A stretch of 52,776 bases of DNA from Candidatus Staskawiczbacteria bacterium. Lineage in GTDB: Bacteria; Patescibacteriota; Minisyncoccia; Minisyncoccales; Staskawiczbacteraceae. The position numbers were made by a program, and so were the translations under genes. Positions 1 through 8,583 of this stretch are shown here, one piece after another. The stretch spans positions 1 to 52,776 of the forward strand of contig CALRFZ010000001.1 of the NCBI GenBank assembly GCA_943357015.1, given 5' to 3'. Position 1 is the stretch's first letter, and each line of letters begins with the position of its first letter. Below the pieces are notes generated by a model, which worked only from the letters and a program-made list of their open reading frames with translations, ran no database searches and was not told where the DNA came from.

Positions 1-536
1 CTAAAAACTTCTTTAAATGTATGAATATTTTTATCTTGTAATTCCTGGGGCAACTTCCATTTGCCAATAATATTATCATTGCCATCAATAATAGTTCCAA
101 GGGTAAATACAGCGGGAACACTTGGGTTTTGCATTAAAAATTCTACCTCTTTTTTAACAATATCAGTTTGATATAAATCATCTTGATGGCAAAAAATAAT
201 AAAATCTCCCTTAATTTCTCCTGATTTTATTAATGTGTTGCAATGATTAAAAACCACGTCATACATTTTTTTGGTCGTTGGAATATTTTTTTCAGCAATA
301 TCAGAAAATTCTTCTTTTTTAAGGTTTGGAATATTGTACCGATAGCTAACTTTCGGGTTTTTAAACGCAATTTCTTTGGCGACTTGTTCGGTATTATCAG
401 TGGATTGATTATTGGAAATGATAATTTGGGTGTTAGCGTAAGTCTGGTTAATAAGCGGAGTCAATGACTTTTTCAGTAAAGGAGCGTAATTATAAGTTAA
501 AAAGCAAACTGTTACTAGTGGATTTTTTTCATTCAT
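1..536 (-). CDS. Glycosyltransferase family 2, N-terminal part (truncated by window edge)
   Basis: Reading the minus strand from ATG 536 gives about 178 open codons to the window edge, so the C-terminus is missing. The start MNEKNPLVTVCFLTYNYAP is the classic GT-A nucleotide-binding strand. It is followed by a QTYANTQIIISNNQSTDNT segment and by GDFIIFCHQDDLY, which holds the acidic DxD-like metal/sugar-nucleotide motif. GT2 enzymes transfer a sugar from a nucleotide donor, usually onto a lipid-linked glycan at the inner face of the membrane. The start overlaps the end of the upstream GT10 gene by 8 bases, which suggests translational coupling in one polysaccharide operon. Donor and acceptor cannot be told. 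Confidence 0.85.
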   Translation of the reverse strand, partial: MNEKNPLVTVCFLTYNYAPLLKKSLTPLINQTYANTQIIISNNQSTDNTEQVAKEIAFKNPKVSYRYNIPNLKKEEFSDIAEKNIPTTKKMYDVVFNHCNTLIKSGEIKGDFIIFCHQDDLYQTDIVKKEVEFLMQNPSVPAVFTLGTIIDGNDNIIGKWKLPQELQDKNIHTFKEVF

Positions 537-1560
537 TGGTTATCTGTTTAATAATAGTGTCGGCAAAATATTGGGCTGAAAATGGATAGGCTTTTTGGCT
601 AGTCAAAAAAAGTTTAATGTTATTTATGTGATCTAGATAATCTTTATCGGGCATATTTTTAATGTAGCTATAAAGTTTCTCGTAGGTGTCAAAATTTCTT
701 TTATCAATAAAAGTGTTGGATGGAATGTGATCTGTGATATTGCTCGCCCCCAAATAAATTGGCACGCAGCCTGCTAAAAAGCAATCAAATATTTTTTCGG
801 TAATATAGCCCTCAATATCTCTAACATTTTCATAGCAGATGGAGAATTTATATTTTTTATAAGTTTCATTTTTAGATTTAACTTTTCCTTTGTATGAAGG
901 GTAATTGGGTTTTAATAGTTTGGTTAAAAAAGTTAACCGGTTGAGGCGGGCAATATTTATTCCTAAAAAAGTCCCATGAAAATTATATCGGTCCCAGCCA
1001 ATCCCAAACAGGTCAAAATCTTCTAGGTGATGTCTTTCAAACCAGCGGATAGCTTTTACTCTTTCTGAATATAATTCCCCTTGATGTTTCGCAAGCTTAT
1101 TGCCAGCTATAATAGTGCATAGTTTATTTTTTTTATCGGTTTTAAAATTAAATGTTTTTGGAATGTCATGACTATAATTTAATTTAAAATATTTTTTATT
1201 ATCTATTACAGGGTCATTCCAAGTAAAAACTTTTTTAAAATGGGCATGGTTTTTTGTATCTAAATTATCAGGTTTTATTATGGGTGATTCTTGCGCGATA
1301 AGGTAAATATTTTTAAAGTCGTTTTTTATTAATTTTTTAAAATATGGGTTATTGATCCCAGGGAATTCAATAAATACTATGGCGTCAAAATTTTCTAATT
1401 TATCCATATCGATGGTGTTAACTTTGTGCCCCATTTTTTTTAATTGTGTGCCTAAAAAAACAAAAGGGTAAACTAAATTGTCTCCAAACCATGAATTAGG
1501 ATCCAAAAACATCCGATTTTTATTAAATGCTTTAGTGTGATTATAAAAGCCTATATGCAT
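529..1560 (-). CDS. Glycosyltransferase family 10 (fucosyltransferase-like)
   Basis: This 343-residue protein has the GT10 C-terminal signature: KYKFSICYENV followed by YITEKIFDCFLAGCVPIY and then LGASNITDHIP. In alpha-1,3-fucosyltransferases this region binds the GDP-sugar. The N-terminal half is less conserved and presumably forms the acceptor-binding Rossmann domain. No signal peptide or membrane segment is visible, as is common for bacterial GT10 enzymes acting on lipid-linked glycans in the cytoplasm. It lies in a minus-strand operon of sugar-modifying genes and overlaps the next glycosyltransferase. Fucose as the donor sugar is inferred from the family only. Confidence 0.85.
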   Translation of the reverse strand: MHIGFYNHTKAFNKNRMFLDPNSWFGDNLVYPFVFLGTQLKKMGHKVNTIDMDKLENFDAIVFIEFPGINNPYFKKLIKNDFKNIYLIAQESPIIKPDNLDTKNHAHFKKVFTWNDPVIDNKKYFKLNYSHDIPKTFNFKTDKKNKLCTIIAGNKLAKHQGELYSERVKAIRWFERHHLEDFDLFGIGWDRYNFHGTFLGINIARLNRLTFLTKLLKPNYPSYKGKVKSKNETYKKYKFSICYENVRDIEGYITEKIFDCFLAGCVPIYLGASNITDHIPSNTFIDKRNFDTYEKLYSYIKNMPDKDYLDHINNIKLFLTSQKAYPFSAQYFADTIIKQITNE

Positions 1561-1630
1561 GGTAATAAAATAAAAATTTAAAAGTTAAAAGTCAAAAATT
1601 AAGTTAATTTTGAATTTTATTTTTAATTAT

Positions 1631-2194
1631 TTAAATTTCTATCCCTTCCTGTTCTTTAATAAATTCTTTAAAGCTTTTGGCATTAGAGTCTTTTTCGGAT
1701 AAAATTGGCTGGCCAGTTAATTGCCAGTCAATATTTAAATCTGGATCACTCCACTTAATTTGACGTTCGGCATCGGGATTGTGATGGTTATCCATTTTGC
1801 AAAGCACCATAGTATTGTCAGTTAGGGCGCAAAGACCGTGAGCAAAGCCCCTAGGGATATAAATCATCTTTTTATTTTCAGCCGAAATTACAACACTACT
1901 CCATTGACCAAAAGTTGGAGAATTTTTTCTCAAATCCACAAACACGTCTAGGCTTTTTCCCTGCAAAACTCGGACTAATTTAGCTTCCGCATACGGCGGT
2001 AGCTGAAAATGTAAACCGCGAATAGTACCTTTTTTTAAGGATAAATTATGGTATTCCTGTACCCAATTTTTATTGATGTGGTTTTGCGCAAAAACTTTAT
2101 CGTCATAGGTGCGCATAAAAAAACCACGAAAGTCTTCTTTGGCTTCTAATTGAATTTCAAATACTCCTTTGATTTTATCCTCTTTTATCGTCAT
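1631..2194 (-). CDS. rfbC: dTDP-4-dehydrorhamnose 3,5-epimerase
   Basis: The 187-residue length matches RfbC. Recognisable cupin-fold landmarks are EDFRGFFMRTYD near the start, the WVQEYHNLSLKKGTIRGLHFQ segment with the catalytic His in RGLHFQ, VFVDLRKNSPTFGQW, and YIPRGFAHGLCAL. The enzyme epimerises C3 and C5 of dTDP-4-keto-6-deoxyglucose on the way to dTDP-L-rhamnose. No rfbA, rfbB or rfbD is seen here, so its partners are elsewhere or it serves another deoxysugar. The stop overlaps the preceding glycosyltransferase gene by 4 bases (2191-2194). Confidence 0.93.
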   Translation of the reverse strand: MTIKEDKIKGVFEIQLEAKEDFRGFFMRTYDDKVFAQNHINKNWVQEYHNLSLKKGTIRGLHFQLPPYAEAKLVRVLQGKSLDVFVDLRKNSPTFGQWSSVVISAENKKMIYIPRGFAHGLCALTDNTMVLCKMDNHHNPDAERQIKWSDPDLNIDWQLTGQPILSEKDSNAKSFKEFIKEQEGIEI

Positions 2195-3165
2195 GCTATT
2201 TTTCTAATTTTGTTATGTAGTAATTTGCCAAATTTAACGACAGAGTTTGGTATGAAAAATACGAGGGTTGCTATAAATAATGGTAAGGGATATTTATAAA
2301 AAACCTGATAAATGCGTTTCAAATTAGTAAAAGAACATTTTAATCCAAATGTTTTGGCAATTAGTAATGCCATTGGCAAACTCTTAGAAAATCGGTTGGT
2401 ATTATAATCAATAAATTTTTTGCTATAACCAAATGCGCCTAGTTTTTCCCAAATTTTGACAAAATTTATGGCAGTTAAAAATGTGCCACCATTTTCTGCC
2501 CATCGGTAATCTTGGCCAGTATAAAGTAGGGGGGTTTTAATGTATCCTAGTGGCAGAATTGTGTTTCCAATCATTTTTAAAGCAAATTCATAGTAATTAA
2601 AATATGTCTGATAATTACTTTTGTCTACGGCAAGCCAAAGTTTTCGATTAACAATCAGGGCCCCTAGGGTGGCGATACAATAATTTTTGTTGCAAAATTC
2701 TTCAGCTGAATTTAAATATTCTACAAAATTTTCACTATTAAAAACTTTTTTTTCTAAAGCTTTTGCAATATCAATGAATGGATAAAAATGAATCCCTAAT
2801 AATGCAACTTCTTTTTTTTGCAAAACTTCAATTAATATGCTCAATGATCCATTTTGAATCGCGTCGTCATCTCCTATATGCCAGCAGTACTTTCCCGTCG
2901 CTTTCATTACAGAATTAGTGACGTTGTCGTCCATGCCGATATTTTCTTGATTTCTAAAGTATTTTAGATTAATGAAATTGGATTGGTAGTTCTTAACTAA
3001 ATTAAAGGTATTATCTTGACTAGCGTTATCTGATACGACAATTTCAATTAAATTTTTAACTTTCTCATCATCAAGCTGAATAAAAATACTATCCAGGCAA
3101 TTTTTTAAATAATTTGCTCGGTTGTATGTGGGGATGCAAATGCTAAGTAAAAATTTATTTTCCAT
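2191..3165 (-). CDS. Glycosyltransferase family 2
   Basis: The protein is 324 residues long. It begins with LLSICIPTYNRANYLKNCLD, the N-terminal GT-A strand-turn-helix of GT2 enzymes, followed by IEIVVSDNASQDNT and ATGKYCWHIGDDDAIQNG, where GDDD supplies the metal-binding acidic residues. A hydrophobic stretch near the C-terminus (PLPLFIATLVFFIPNSVV) may anchor it to the inner membrane. It is co-transcribed with the FkbM methyltransferase upstream (1 base apart) and rfbC downstream (4-base overlap). The sugar specificity is unknown. Confidence 0.88.
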   Translation of the reverse strand: MENKFLLSICIPTYNRANYLKNCLDSIFIQLDDEKVKNLIEIVVSDNASQDNTFNLVKNYQSNFINLKYFRNQENIGMDDNVTNSVMKATGKYCWHIGDDDAIQNGSLSILIEVLQKKEVALLGIHFYPFIDIAKALEKKVFNSENFVEYLNSAEEFCNKNYCIATLGALIVNRKLWLAVDKSNYQTYFNYYEFALKMIGNTILPLGYIKTPLLYTGQDYRWAENGGTFLTAINFVKIWEKLGAFGYSKKFIDYNTNRFSKSLPMALLIAKTFGLKCSFTNLKRIYQVFYKYPLPLFIATLVFFIPNSVVKFGKLLHNKIRKIA

Positions 3166-3166
3166 T

Positions 3167-3964
3167 TTATTTACTTTTTCTCTCTGCTAAATAGTTGGTG
3201 GTAAAAAACACCTCTTGGGTTTCATTATAATTTTTCAAGGGACAAAGTCCATCCCTTAAAACCCGATAAATATTATAGTTTTCTGATAATAGATAATAAA
3301 AATCTTTAAAATAAGTTCTGGAATCAATATTGGCGGCCGAAAATTCAAATTGGATAAAATCAATGTTTTTCTTTATCATTTCTTTTGCTCCTTGCAAGGC
3401 AAAAAATTCGTGACCCTCAATATCCATTTTTAAAAAGTGGATGTGGCTAACGTTATGTTGTCTACAAAAATCATCGATGGTTGTCAATTCGATTGTTTCA
3501 GAAATATTCATAACTCTATTTTCATGATCTAATTTTCTCTGGTAAACGCTAGCATACACAGAAGTTTGATAGTCATAAAAAAGTGACATTTTTTTAGCTT
3601 CATTGCTAAATCCAAGATTATGCAGTAAAACTTTTTTGCCAGCCAAATTTATTTTTAGTTTTTGAAACGTTGTATTAGAAGGTTCAAAAGCATGAATTTG
3701 AATTTTACGATTTTTGAGATGCTCTAAAAGCATGTTGGAATAATCTCCCAAATGCGCGCCAACATCAAAAATAACTAATGCTATACCATTAGGTAGTTTT
3801 TTTGATACATAATCAACCACATTTGCTTCGCCACTATTTTTAACCACGGCTCCACCGCTAAAATTCATTCCCACGAGAGAAGTTTTATAAAGGAATAAAA
3901 AAAATCTTTGCAAATAAACTCTACCTCTAATTAGTTCTCTAAAATAAGCGATTAGCTTTTTCAT
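3167..3964 (-). CDS. FkbM family SAM-dependent methyltransferase
   Basis: The protein is 265 residues long. The SAM-binding motif I appears as VIFDVGAHLGDYSNMLLEHL, motif II as IHAFEPSNTTFQKL, and the FkbM hallmark as HIHFLKMDIEGHEFFALQGA. This family methylates hydroxyls, including sugar hydroxyls in exopolysaccharide and O-antigen clusters. Its position between an epimerase and a glycosyltransferase fits O-methylation of a glycan unit. Its start overlaps the upstream epimerase stop by 4 bases. The exact acceptor is not deducible. Confidence 0.88.
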   Translation of the reverse strand: MKKLIAYFRELIRGRVYLQRFFLFLYKTSLVGMNFSGGAVVKNSGEANVVDYVSKKLPNGIALVIFDVGAHLGDYSNMLLEHLKNRKIQIHAFEPSNTTFQKLKINLAGKKVLLHNLGFSNEAKKMSLFYDYQTSVYASVYQRKLDHENRVMNISETIELTTIDDFCRQHNVSHIHFLKMDIEGHEFFALQGAKEMIKKNIDFIQFEFSAANIDSRTYFKDFYYLLSENYNIYRVLRDGLCPLKNYNETQEVFFTTNYLAERKSK

Positions 3965-4917
3965 AAATAATATTCTTTATTTTCTTTAAACCAATTTATG
4001 GTTTTGGCAATTCCTGATTCAAGGCTGTGAGTAGGTTTCCAGTTAAATTCAACTTTAGCTTTTTTGTTATTTGCTTGAAAAAAATCCGGCTCTTCATAGT
4101 AGCTTTTACGTTTGCCATATTTTGCATTAATTTTTTTGCCTAATAATTTTTCAATAGTTTTAACTACTGACTCAATATTATGTTGCCTGCCTGAGCCAAT
4201 GTTAAATGTGTCTGCCTGATAGCGTTTTTTATTTTTTATGATTTTTAAAAAGGCGTCAGTTAAGTCTTCAATAAAAATAAAATCCCTAACATAATTAGGC
4301 GAACTTAAATCTACATTTTTATTATCTAGGGCGTTTAAGATAATGTGGGGGATTAATCTTTGTCCATCTTCATAAAAACCGTAGGCGGTAAATAGTCTTA
4401 AGTTAATAACTGACATCTTGGTTTGCGCCACAACTTTTTTTAGCAATAATTCCGTGGTCAATTTGGTAATGTGATAAGCGTTTGACGGATCAACTGGGTC
4501 ATTTTCATTTAGGCTGGATTTTTTAGCCTTATATTCCCCGCAACTGGCAGTATGAATAAAACAGCGCACATTACAATTTTTTAGCGCATCAATTAAATTT
4601 AATGTTCCCTTGATATTAATATCAATCATTTTTCGCACATCTGTTTGAATAGCGCTGTAAACCCCATAAGTTGCTAAATGAAAAACAAAATCTGGCTTTA
4701 TATCATCAATGGTTTTTTGTAACTCTGCTAAGTTTTCAATGTCAGTATAATTAATGGTAATACTGCTTAATATGCCTTCTAGTCGCCACAAATTAACGCC
4801 ATTTTTTTCAATAATAAACACTTTAAAACCACTCTGCGAAATTAATTTTCTAGCTAAATTCGCCCCAATAAAACCTGCCCCACCGGTGATTAAAACTTTT
4901 TGGTTTTTTGTTGTCAT
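3961..4917 (-). CDS. NAD-dependent sugar epimerase/dehydratase (extended SDR)
   Basis: The protein is 318 residues long. The Rossmann motif is VLITGGAGFIGANLARKL. The catalytic triad appears as the Ser of FIHTASCGEY and the YxxxK of NAYHITKLTTELL. INLRLFTAYGFYEDGQRLIP and NYVRDFIFIEDLTDAFL are typical of nucleotide-sugar epimerases/dehydratases. It is the first gene of the minus-strand operon that runs to the left window edge. The substrate (UDP-, GDP- or dTDP-sugar) cannot be assigned. Translation probably starts at ATG 4917, and the NUDIX gene diverges from it. Confidence 0.88.
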   Translation of the reverse strand: MTTKNQKVLITGGAGFIGANLARKLISQSGFKVFIIEKNGVNLWRLEGILSSITINYTDIENLAELQKTIDDIKPDFVFHLATYGVYSAIQTDVRKMIDINIKGTLNLIDALKNCNVRCFIHTASCGEYKAKKSSLNENDPVDPSNAYHITKLTTELLLKKVVAQTKMSVINLRLFTAYGFYEDGQRLIPHIILNALDNKNVDLSSPNYVRDFIFIEDLTDAFLKIIKNKKRYQADTFNIGSGRQHNIESVVKTIEKLLGKKINAKYGKRKSYYEEPDFFQANNKKAKVEFNWKPTHSLESGIAKTINWFKENKEYYL

Positions 4918-4963
4918 AGATTGAATTTAATTATAATATCACATCTTGGTAGGCGGTAGAATA

Positions 4964-4992
4964 TTGACTTTACTTAAAAAATATTATAGTAT
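4964..4992 (+). promoter_or_regulatory. Sigma70-type promoter for the NUDIX gene
   Basis: TTGACT (4964-4969) and TAGTAT (4987-4992) are separated by exactly 17 bases and lie about 60 bases upstream of the NUDIX start codon. Spacing and sequence fit a housekeeping promoter. The -10 box is one base off consensus TATAAT in two places, so moderate strength is expected. Confidence 0.55.
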
Positions 4993-5054
4993 TTTTGCAG
5001 AGTCGCTATTACTATTTTTAGGTTTTTGGGATATTTTTACCAGAAAGGTGTATT

Positions 5055-5831
5055 ATGTTTAGCAGTCATAATGCCAAAGAATCTTTGAAAAGCGTTAATT
5101 GGGTAGAGGGCAAGATTTTCCCTGTTGCTCAAGGCCCGTATCGCTATCAGATTGTTGTTCACTGTAGTAGCGTGGGTCGTCAAAAGGCAGAGTTTGCCAA
5201 TGGCGAATATAGCTACTTTTGCTATGTGGAATTGTGCGCTGGCAATGGTTCGTGGATTGAAAAGGGCACTGGCATTGTTCCTGTGTTGCCAGACGGTCGT
5301 CTGTTAATGGTGATAGAACAACGTCCCGCTCAAGGGAGGTATACGAACCGATCAACTTTGGCCCAAATCGGTGGCAAAAAGGTTGATCTTGCTAAGTTTG
5401 GTCCCTACAGTTCCTTGGAATTTCCCGGTGGGGCTTTGGATCCAAACGAAGGTTTGAAAATGGGTGCCCTACGGGAATTGGTGGAAGAAACCGAAATCGA
5501 AAGCCAAGAAGCCACGCTTTACCGTTGCCTTCGCCCAGTCTATTTGTTTGGGTCGGACATCGCCATTCAACACTACTCTAGTTTTGTGTATCTTTCTGGT
5601 CTTAATTACCAAGAAAGGACAGAAGGCGACGGTGGCTTAAACGTGGTGGCGCTTACGAAAAAGGAGGTTATGGAAAACATCCATAATGGCGTCATTGCTT
5701 CTGGTCAGGCAGCTTTGGCTCCGTGGAACTTCTATCTTGAAGTTTCTCGTGGCTTTTTTCCCGCATCCGATTTGATTAAGTTTGGCTATATCAACATCGA
5801 AAAAATCAAAATTGCCAAACCGGCAAAGTAA
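5055..5831 (+). CDS. NUDIX hydrolase domain protein
   Basis: The protein is 258 residues long. A Nudix box spans about residues 126-148: G-x5-E132-x7-R140-E141-LV-E144-E145-T-E147-I. It keeps the metal-binding REx2EE but has Glu where the consensus has the last Gly. Nudix enzymes hydrolyse nucleoside-diphosphate compounds such as ADP-ribose or nucleotide sugars. The N-terminal 75 residues could form a dimerising or substrate domain. The gene is alone on the plus strand between two minus-strand polysaccharide operons, has its own promoter and terminator, and uses noticeably more G/C-ending codons than its neighbours. This suggests separate acquisition. The substrate is unknown. Confidence 0.85.
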   Translation: MFSSHNAKESLKSVNWVEGKIFPVAQGPYRYQIVVHCSSVGRQKAEFANGEYSYFCYVELCAGNGSWIEKGTGIVPVLPDGRLLMVIEQRPAQGRYTNRSTLAQIGGKKVDLAKFGPYSSLEFPGGALDPNEGLKMGALRELVEETEIESQEATLYRCLRPVYLFGSDIAIQHYSSFVYLSGLNYQERTEGDGGLNVVALTKKEVMENIHNGVIASGQAALAPWNFYLEVSRGFFPASDLIKFGYINIEKIKIAKPAK

Positions 5832-5833
5832 TT

Positions 5834-5876
5834 AAAAAGGGGTACAGAGAGAATTTCTCTGTACCCATTTTTTTTG
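5834..5876. terminator. Bidirectional intrinsic terminator between NUDIX and rfbF-like genes
   Basis: GGGTACAGAGA (5840-5850) pairs perfectly with TCTCTGTACCC (5856-5866) around a 5-base loop. The hairpin is followed by ATTTTTTTT on the plus strand and preceded by AAAAA, so it can stop both the NUDIX transcript and the convergent minus-strand operon. Confidence 0.88.
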
Positions 5877-5877
5877 T

Positions 5878-7668
5878 TTAACTTTGCAAGAAGTTATTTT
5901 TATGCCACTCAAAGGTTTCTTTAATGCCTTGCTCAAAATTGGTTTTTGGTTGCCAGTTTAGTTTTTCGCGGGCTTTTGACCAGTCTAAGTATTGCGCGGG
6001 GATTTCGTTTTTAGTTTCGTTTAAAATTCTATAATTTATTTTGATGCCCAAAATTTGTTCTGATTTTTTAATGACATCTAGTACGCTTAAAACATTTTCT
6101 GATCCAAAATTAAAAGCTTGGCCAAAACTTTCTTTGTGACTGGCCAGTTTAATGCAACCATCAACAATATCTTTAACATAAGTATATTCGCGTATCATAG
6201 TTCCGTCGCTTCGGATTGACAGTTCCTTGTTTCTTTTGATTGATTCTATGATCCCCGGAATAATTCGGGAAAAATTAAGGTCGCGAGGTCCAAAAACATT
6301 GGAAAATCGGGTAATTAAAATTGGTAGACCATAAGTTTTGGCATAGGTTTGAGCAATTAAATCGGCGGAAGATTTAGATACATCGTAAGGGTGATCGCCT
6401 TTTAACGGATGATTTTCTGCGTAAGGAAGACTATTGGATGTTCCGTAAGCCTTGTCTGATGAAACAATAATAATAGATTCTAAATTTTTACGTTGACGGC
6501 AGATTTCCAAAATGTTGGCGGTGCCCATAACATTGGTTTCTATAGCATCATAAGGATTTTGATAAACTTCCTGCACTAAAGGTTTGGCGGCAAAGTGATA
6601 AACAATAGTGGGATTTTCTTTGGCAAAAATGTCAGCAATTTTTTTGTCGCGAACATCCGCTTGATAAAAAATGGCTTCCTTGGGTAGATTTTCTTTTTTC
6701 CCAGAAGACAAGTCATCAATAACAACTACTCTTTGACCCTGATTGATTAATTCGTGCACCAAATTACTGCCAATAAAACCAGCGCCACCCGTAACTAAAA
6801 TTGTTTTTTGCTTTGACTCATCTAAGCCTTGCGCAAAGATGTCTGGAACTGGAATGAGTTTTGGTTTAATTGGGTTTTCTTGCCAAATACGCCATTTTGG
6901 GTCGGTTTCCCATAATTTGTTTAAATGTAAAAAATCTTTGTGAGTGTCCATACCATACCAAAAGCCTTCGTGTTTATAAAGCGCCAGTTGTTTTTGTGGA
7001 ATTAGTTTAATTAAAGCGTCCTCAATCATTTCTCCTGATTTAATATAGTCAAAAATTTCTTTATTAAAAACCATAAATCCGCCATTAACATAATCATAAA
7101 GCATTGGTTTTTGAGCAAATTCAGTAACTAAGCTGTTGTCATCGGAATTTACTAAGCCCCATTTTGATTCTGGATGTACGCCTGTAATAGTGGCAATTTT
7201 GCCGTGAGATTTGTGAAATTTAACTAAGGCGTCAATATCAATGTTGGCCACGCCATCGCCATAGGTAACCATAAATATGTCCTCTTTAATATAAGGCTTG
7301 ATTTTTAAAACTCTTTCGCCATGAGGAGTTTCTAGGCCGGTTTCAGCAAAAATAATATTAAAATCGTCTCTTTGAGTGTCGTTATCTAAGAAATTAATAA
7401 TTTCGCCTTTATTGGTATTTAGTAAAAAATCAGACGTATGATGTTTTTGTCTGATAAAGTAGTCTTTAACAGTGTTGCCTTTATAGCCCAGCGCCAGCAC
7501 AAAATCTTGATAACCATAATGGTTATATATTTTCATAATGTGCCACAAAATTGGTTTGCCACCAATTTCCACCAAAGGCTTGGGTTTAAATTCCGTTTCT
7601 TCTTTTAGACGAGTGCCTGTACCGCCACAAAGAATAATAACTTTAATTTTCTCAGATTCAGTATCCAT
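5878..7668 (-). CDS. Fused sugar-1-phosphate cytidylyltransferase and sugar-nucleotide 4,6-dehydratase
   Basis: This 596-residue protein joins two enzymes. Residues 1 to about 260 form a nucleotidyltransferase: VIILCGGTGTRLKEETEFKP, then KPLVEIGGKPILWHIM and VTYGDGVANID, which most resemble glucose-1-phosphate cytidylyltransferase (RfbF). From about residue 290 an extended SDR begins with ILVTGGAGFIGSNLVHELI, continues with IIIVSSDKAYG and YDVSKSSADL (catalytic Tyr/Lys) and resembles CDP-glucose 4,6-dehydratase (RfbG). The two reactions are consecutive in making CDP-4-keto-6-deoxyglucose, so fusion makes sense. A GDP- or dTDP-sugar specificity is not excluded. Its stop lies 2 bases from the shared terminator. 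Confidence 0.85.
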   Translation of the reverse strand: MDTESEKIKVIILCGGTGTRLKEETEFKPKPLVEIGGKPILWHIMKIYNHYGYQDFVLALGYKGNTVKDYFIRQKHHTSDFLLNTNKGEIINFLDNDTQRDDFNIIFAETGLETPHGERVLKIKPYIKEDIFMVTYGDGVANIDIDALVKFHKSHGKIATITGVHPESKWGLVNSDDNSLVTEFAQKPMLYDYVNGGFMVFNKEIFDYIKSGEMIEDALIKLIPQKQLALYKHEGFWYGMDTHKDFLHLNKLWETDPKWRIWQENPIKPKLIPVPDIFAQGLDESKQKTILVTGGAGFIGSNLVHELINQGQRVVVIDDLSSGKKENLPKEAIFYQADVRDKKIADIFAKENPTIVYHFAAKPLVQEVYQNPYDAIETNVMGTANILEICRQRKNLESIIIVSSDKAYGTSNSLPYAENHPLKGDHPYDVSKSSADLIAQTYAKTYGLPILITRFSNVFGPRDLNFSRIIPGIIESIKRNKELSIRSDGTMIREYTYVKDIVDGCIKLASHKESFGQAFNFGSENVLSVLDVIKKSEQILGIKINYRILNETKNEIPAQYLDWSKAREKLNWQPKTNFEQGIKETFEWHKNNFLQS

Positions 7669-7714
7669 AAGTTTACGGATATATTAAACTAAATTGAGCA
7701 TAAACGCAAGATTC

Positions 7715-8512
7715 TTACATTAAGTTTTCAATACTAATGCCCATATAATAGCTTTCTAAGCCCTTGCCAATATCTAGGACTTGGTAACCCATAAAAGATA
7801 AGTCATAGATTGTGGTTTTAGCTAAGCCAGCTGACATTAAAATCACAAAGTTATTTTTAGGCAGACCCGTTTTATAAACAAGGTCAATAATATCTTGCTG
7901 TATTTTTTTTCGGCTCTCATATGTATTTTTATTTTCACAAATAATATACTGATAATTATTAGATGCTAGCGGGGAATTTTGAATTTTTATTTTATGATCA
8001 TAATTTGTAACAATAACAACTTTCTTGGTTTTTATGTAAGGCAATATAAGTTTTTCAAATTTTCCGTTTCTATAAAAAGCTAATTGATCAAAATATCTAG
8101 CATTTTTATTAAAAATTAATTCGTAAGTTATTTTAAATTGTCGGTAAAGATAAAACCGGTTAATTTTTTTTAACTGTAGGTTAGTATAGTTAACTGGCGG
8201 TGGAATTGAAATGATGTAGGGGGAATCATCGGAATAATTTTTAATAATTTTTAAAAAATCATTTCTAATTGCATCGCTATAAACTTGGTAGCGAACTTGG
8301 CAAAAATGTAGTAAGCCCATTTCTCCGTCACCAATTCTAATCATAGATTTGCCTTGATTAATGGCGCTAGCAAATTCTTCGTCGCTATAAAATGAACAAT
8401 TGTTGTGGTGGTTGTTTTGAAAATAACGGTAAAGATACATTAGAAAATATCTAGTATCCTTAAATAAATACCTGTTAATTACCTGATATGACCAGATTAA
8501 TTTTTCAAACAT
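7715..8512 (-). CDS. GT-D fold (DUF1792-like) glycosyltransferase
   Basis: The 265-residue protein carries SMIRIGDGEMGLLHF near residue 55, matching the RxGDGE motif that defines GT-D/DUF1792 glycosyltransferases. The C-terminal NFVILMSAGLAKTTIYDLSF and YQVLDIGKGLE match the family's closing strand-helix unit. It lies 46 bases upstream of the fused rfbF/rfbG-like gene on the same strand and is probably co-transcribed with it. Such enzymes add a hexose to a growing glycan, and here the donor and acceptor are unknown. The divergent plus-strand operon begins 71 bases away. Confidence 0.72.
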   Translation of the reverse strand: MFEKLIWSYQVINRYLFKDTRYFLMYLYRYFQNNHHNNCSFYSDEEFASAINQGKSMIRIGDGEMGLLHFCQVRYQVYSDAIRNDFLKIIKNYSDDSPYIISIPPPVNYTNLQLKKINRFYLYRQFKITYELIFNKNARYFDQLAFYRNGKFEKLILPYIKTKKVVIVTNYDHKIKIQNSPLASNNYQYIICENKNTYESRKKIQQDIIDLVYKTGLPKNNFVILMSAGLAKTTIYDLSFMGYQVLDIGKGLESYYMGISIENLM

Positions 8513-8517
8513 TTGGG

Positions 8518-8546
8518 TTGATTTTTGCGGTTATAAATTATATTAT
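8518..8546 (+). promoter_or_regulatory. Candidate sigma70 promoter of the plus-strand glycan operon
   Basis: TTGATT (8518-8523) and TATTAT (8541-8546) have a 17-base spacer. They lie in the short divergent gap and place a start site about 30 bases before the GT4 gene. The region is AT-rich, so chance matches are possible. Confidence 0.45.
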
Positions 8547-8583
8547 AATAGAATAATTTTATACTAATCACAAGCTAAAAATA

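Noticed and set aside
243..467. Plus-strand frame of 74 codons at the left edge
   Set aside because: It lies opposite the GT2 gene that reads on the minus strand with GT-A motifs.
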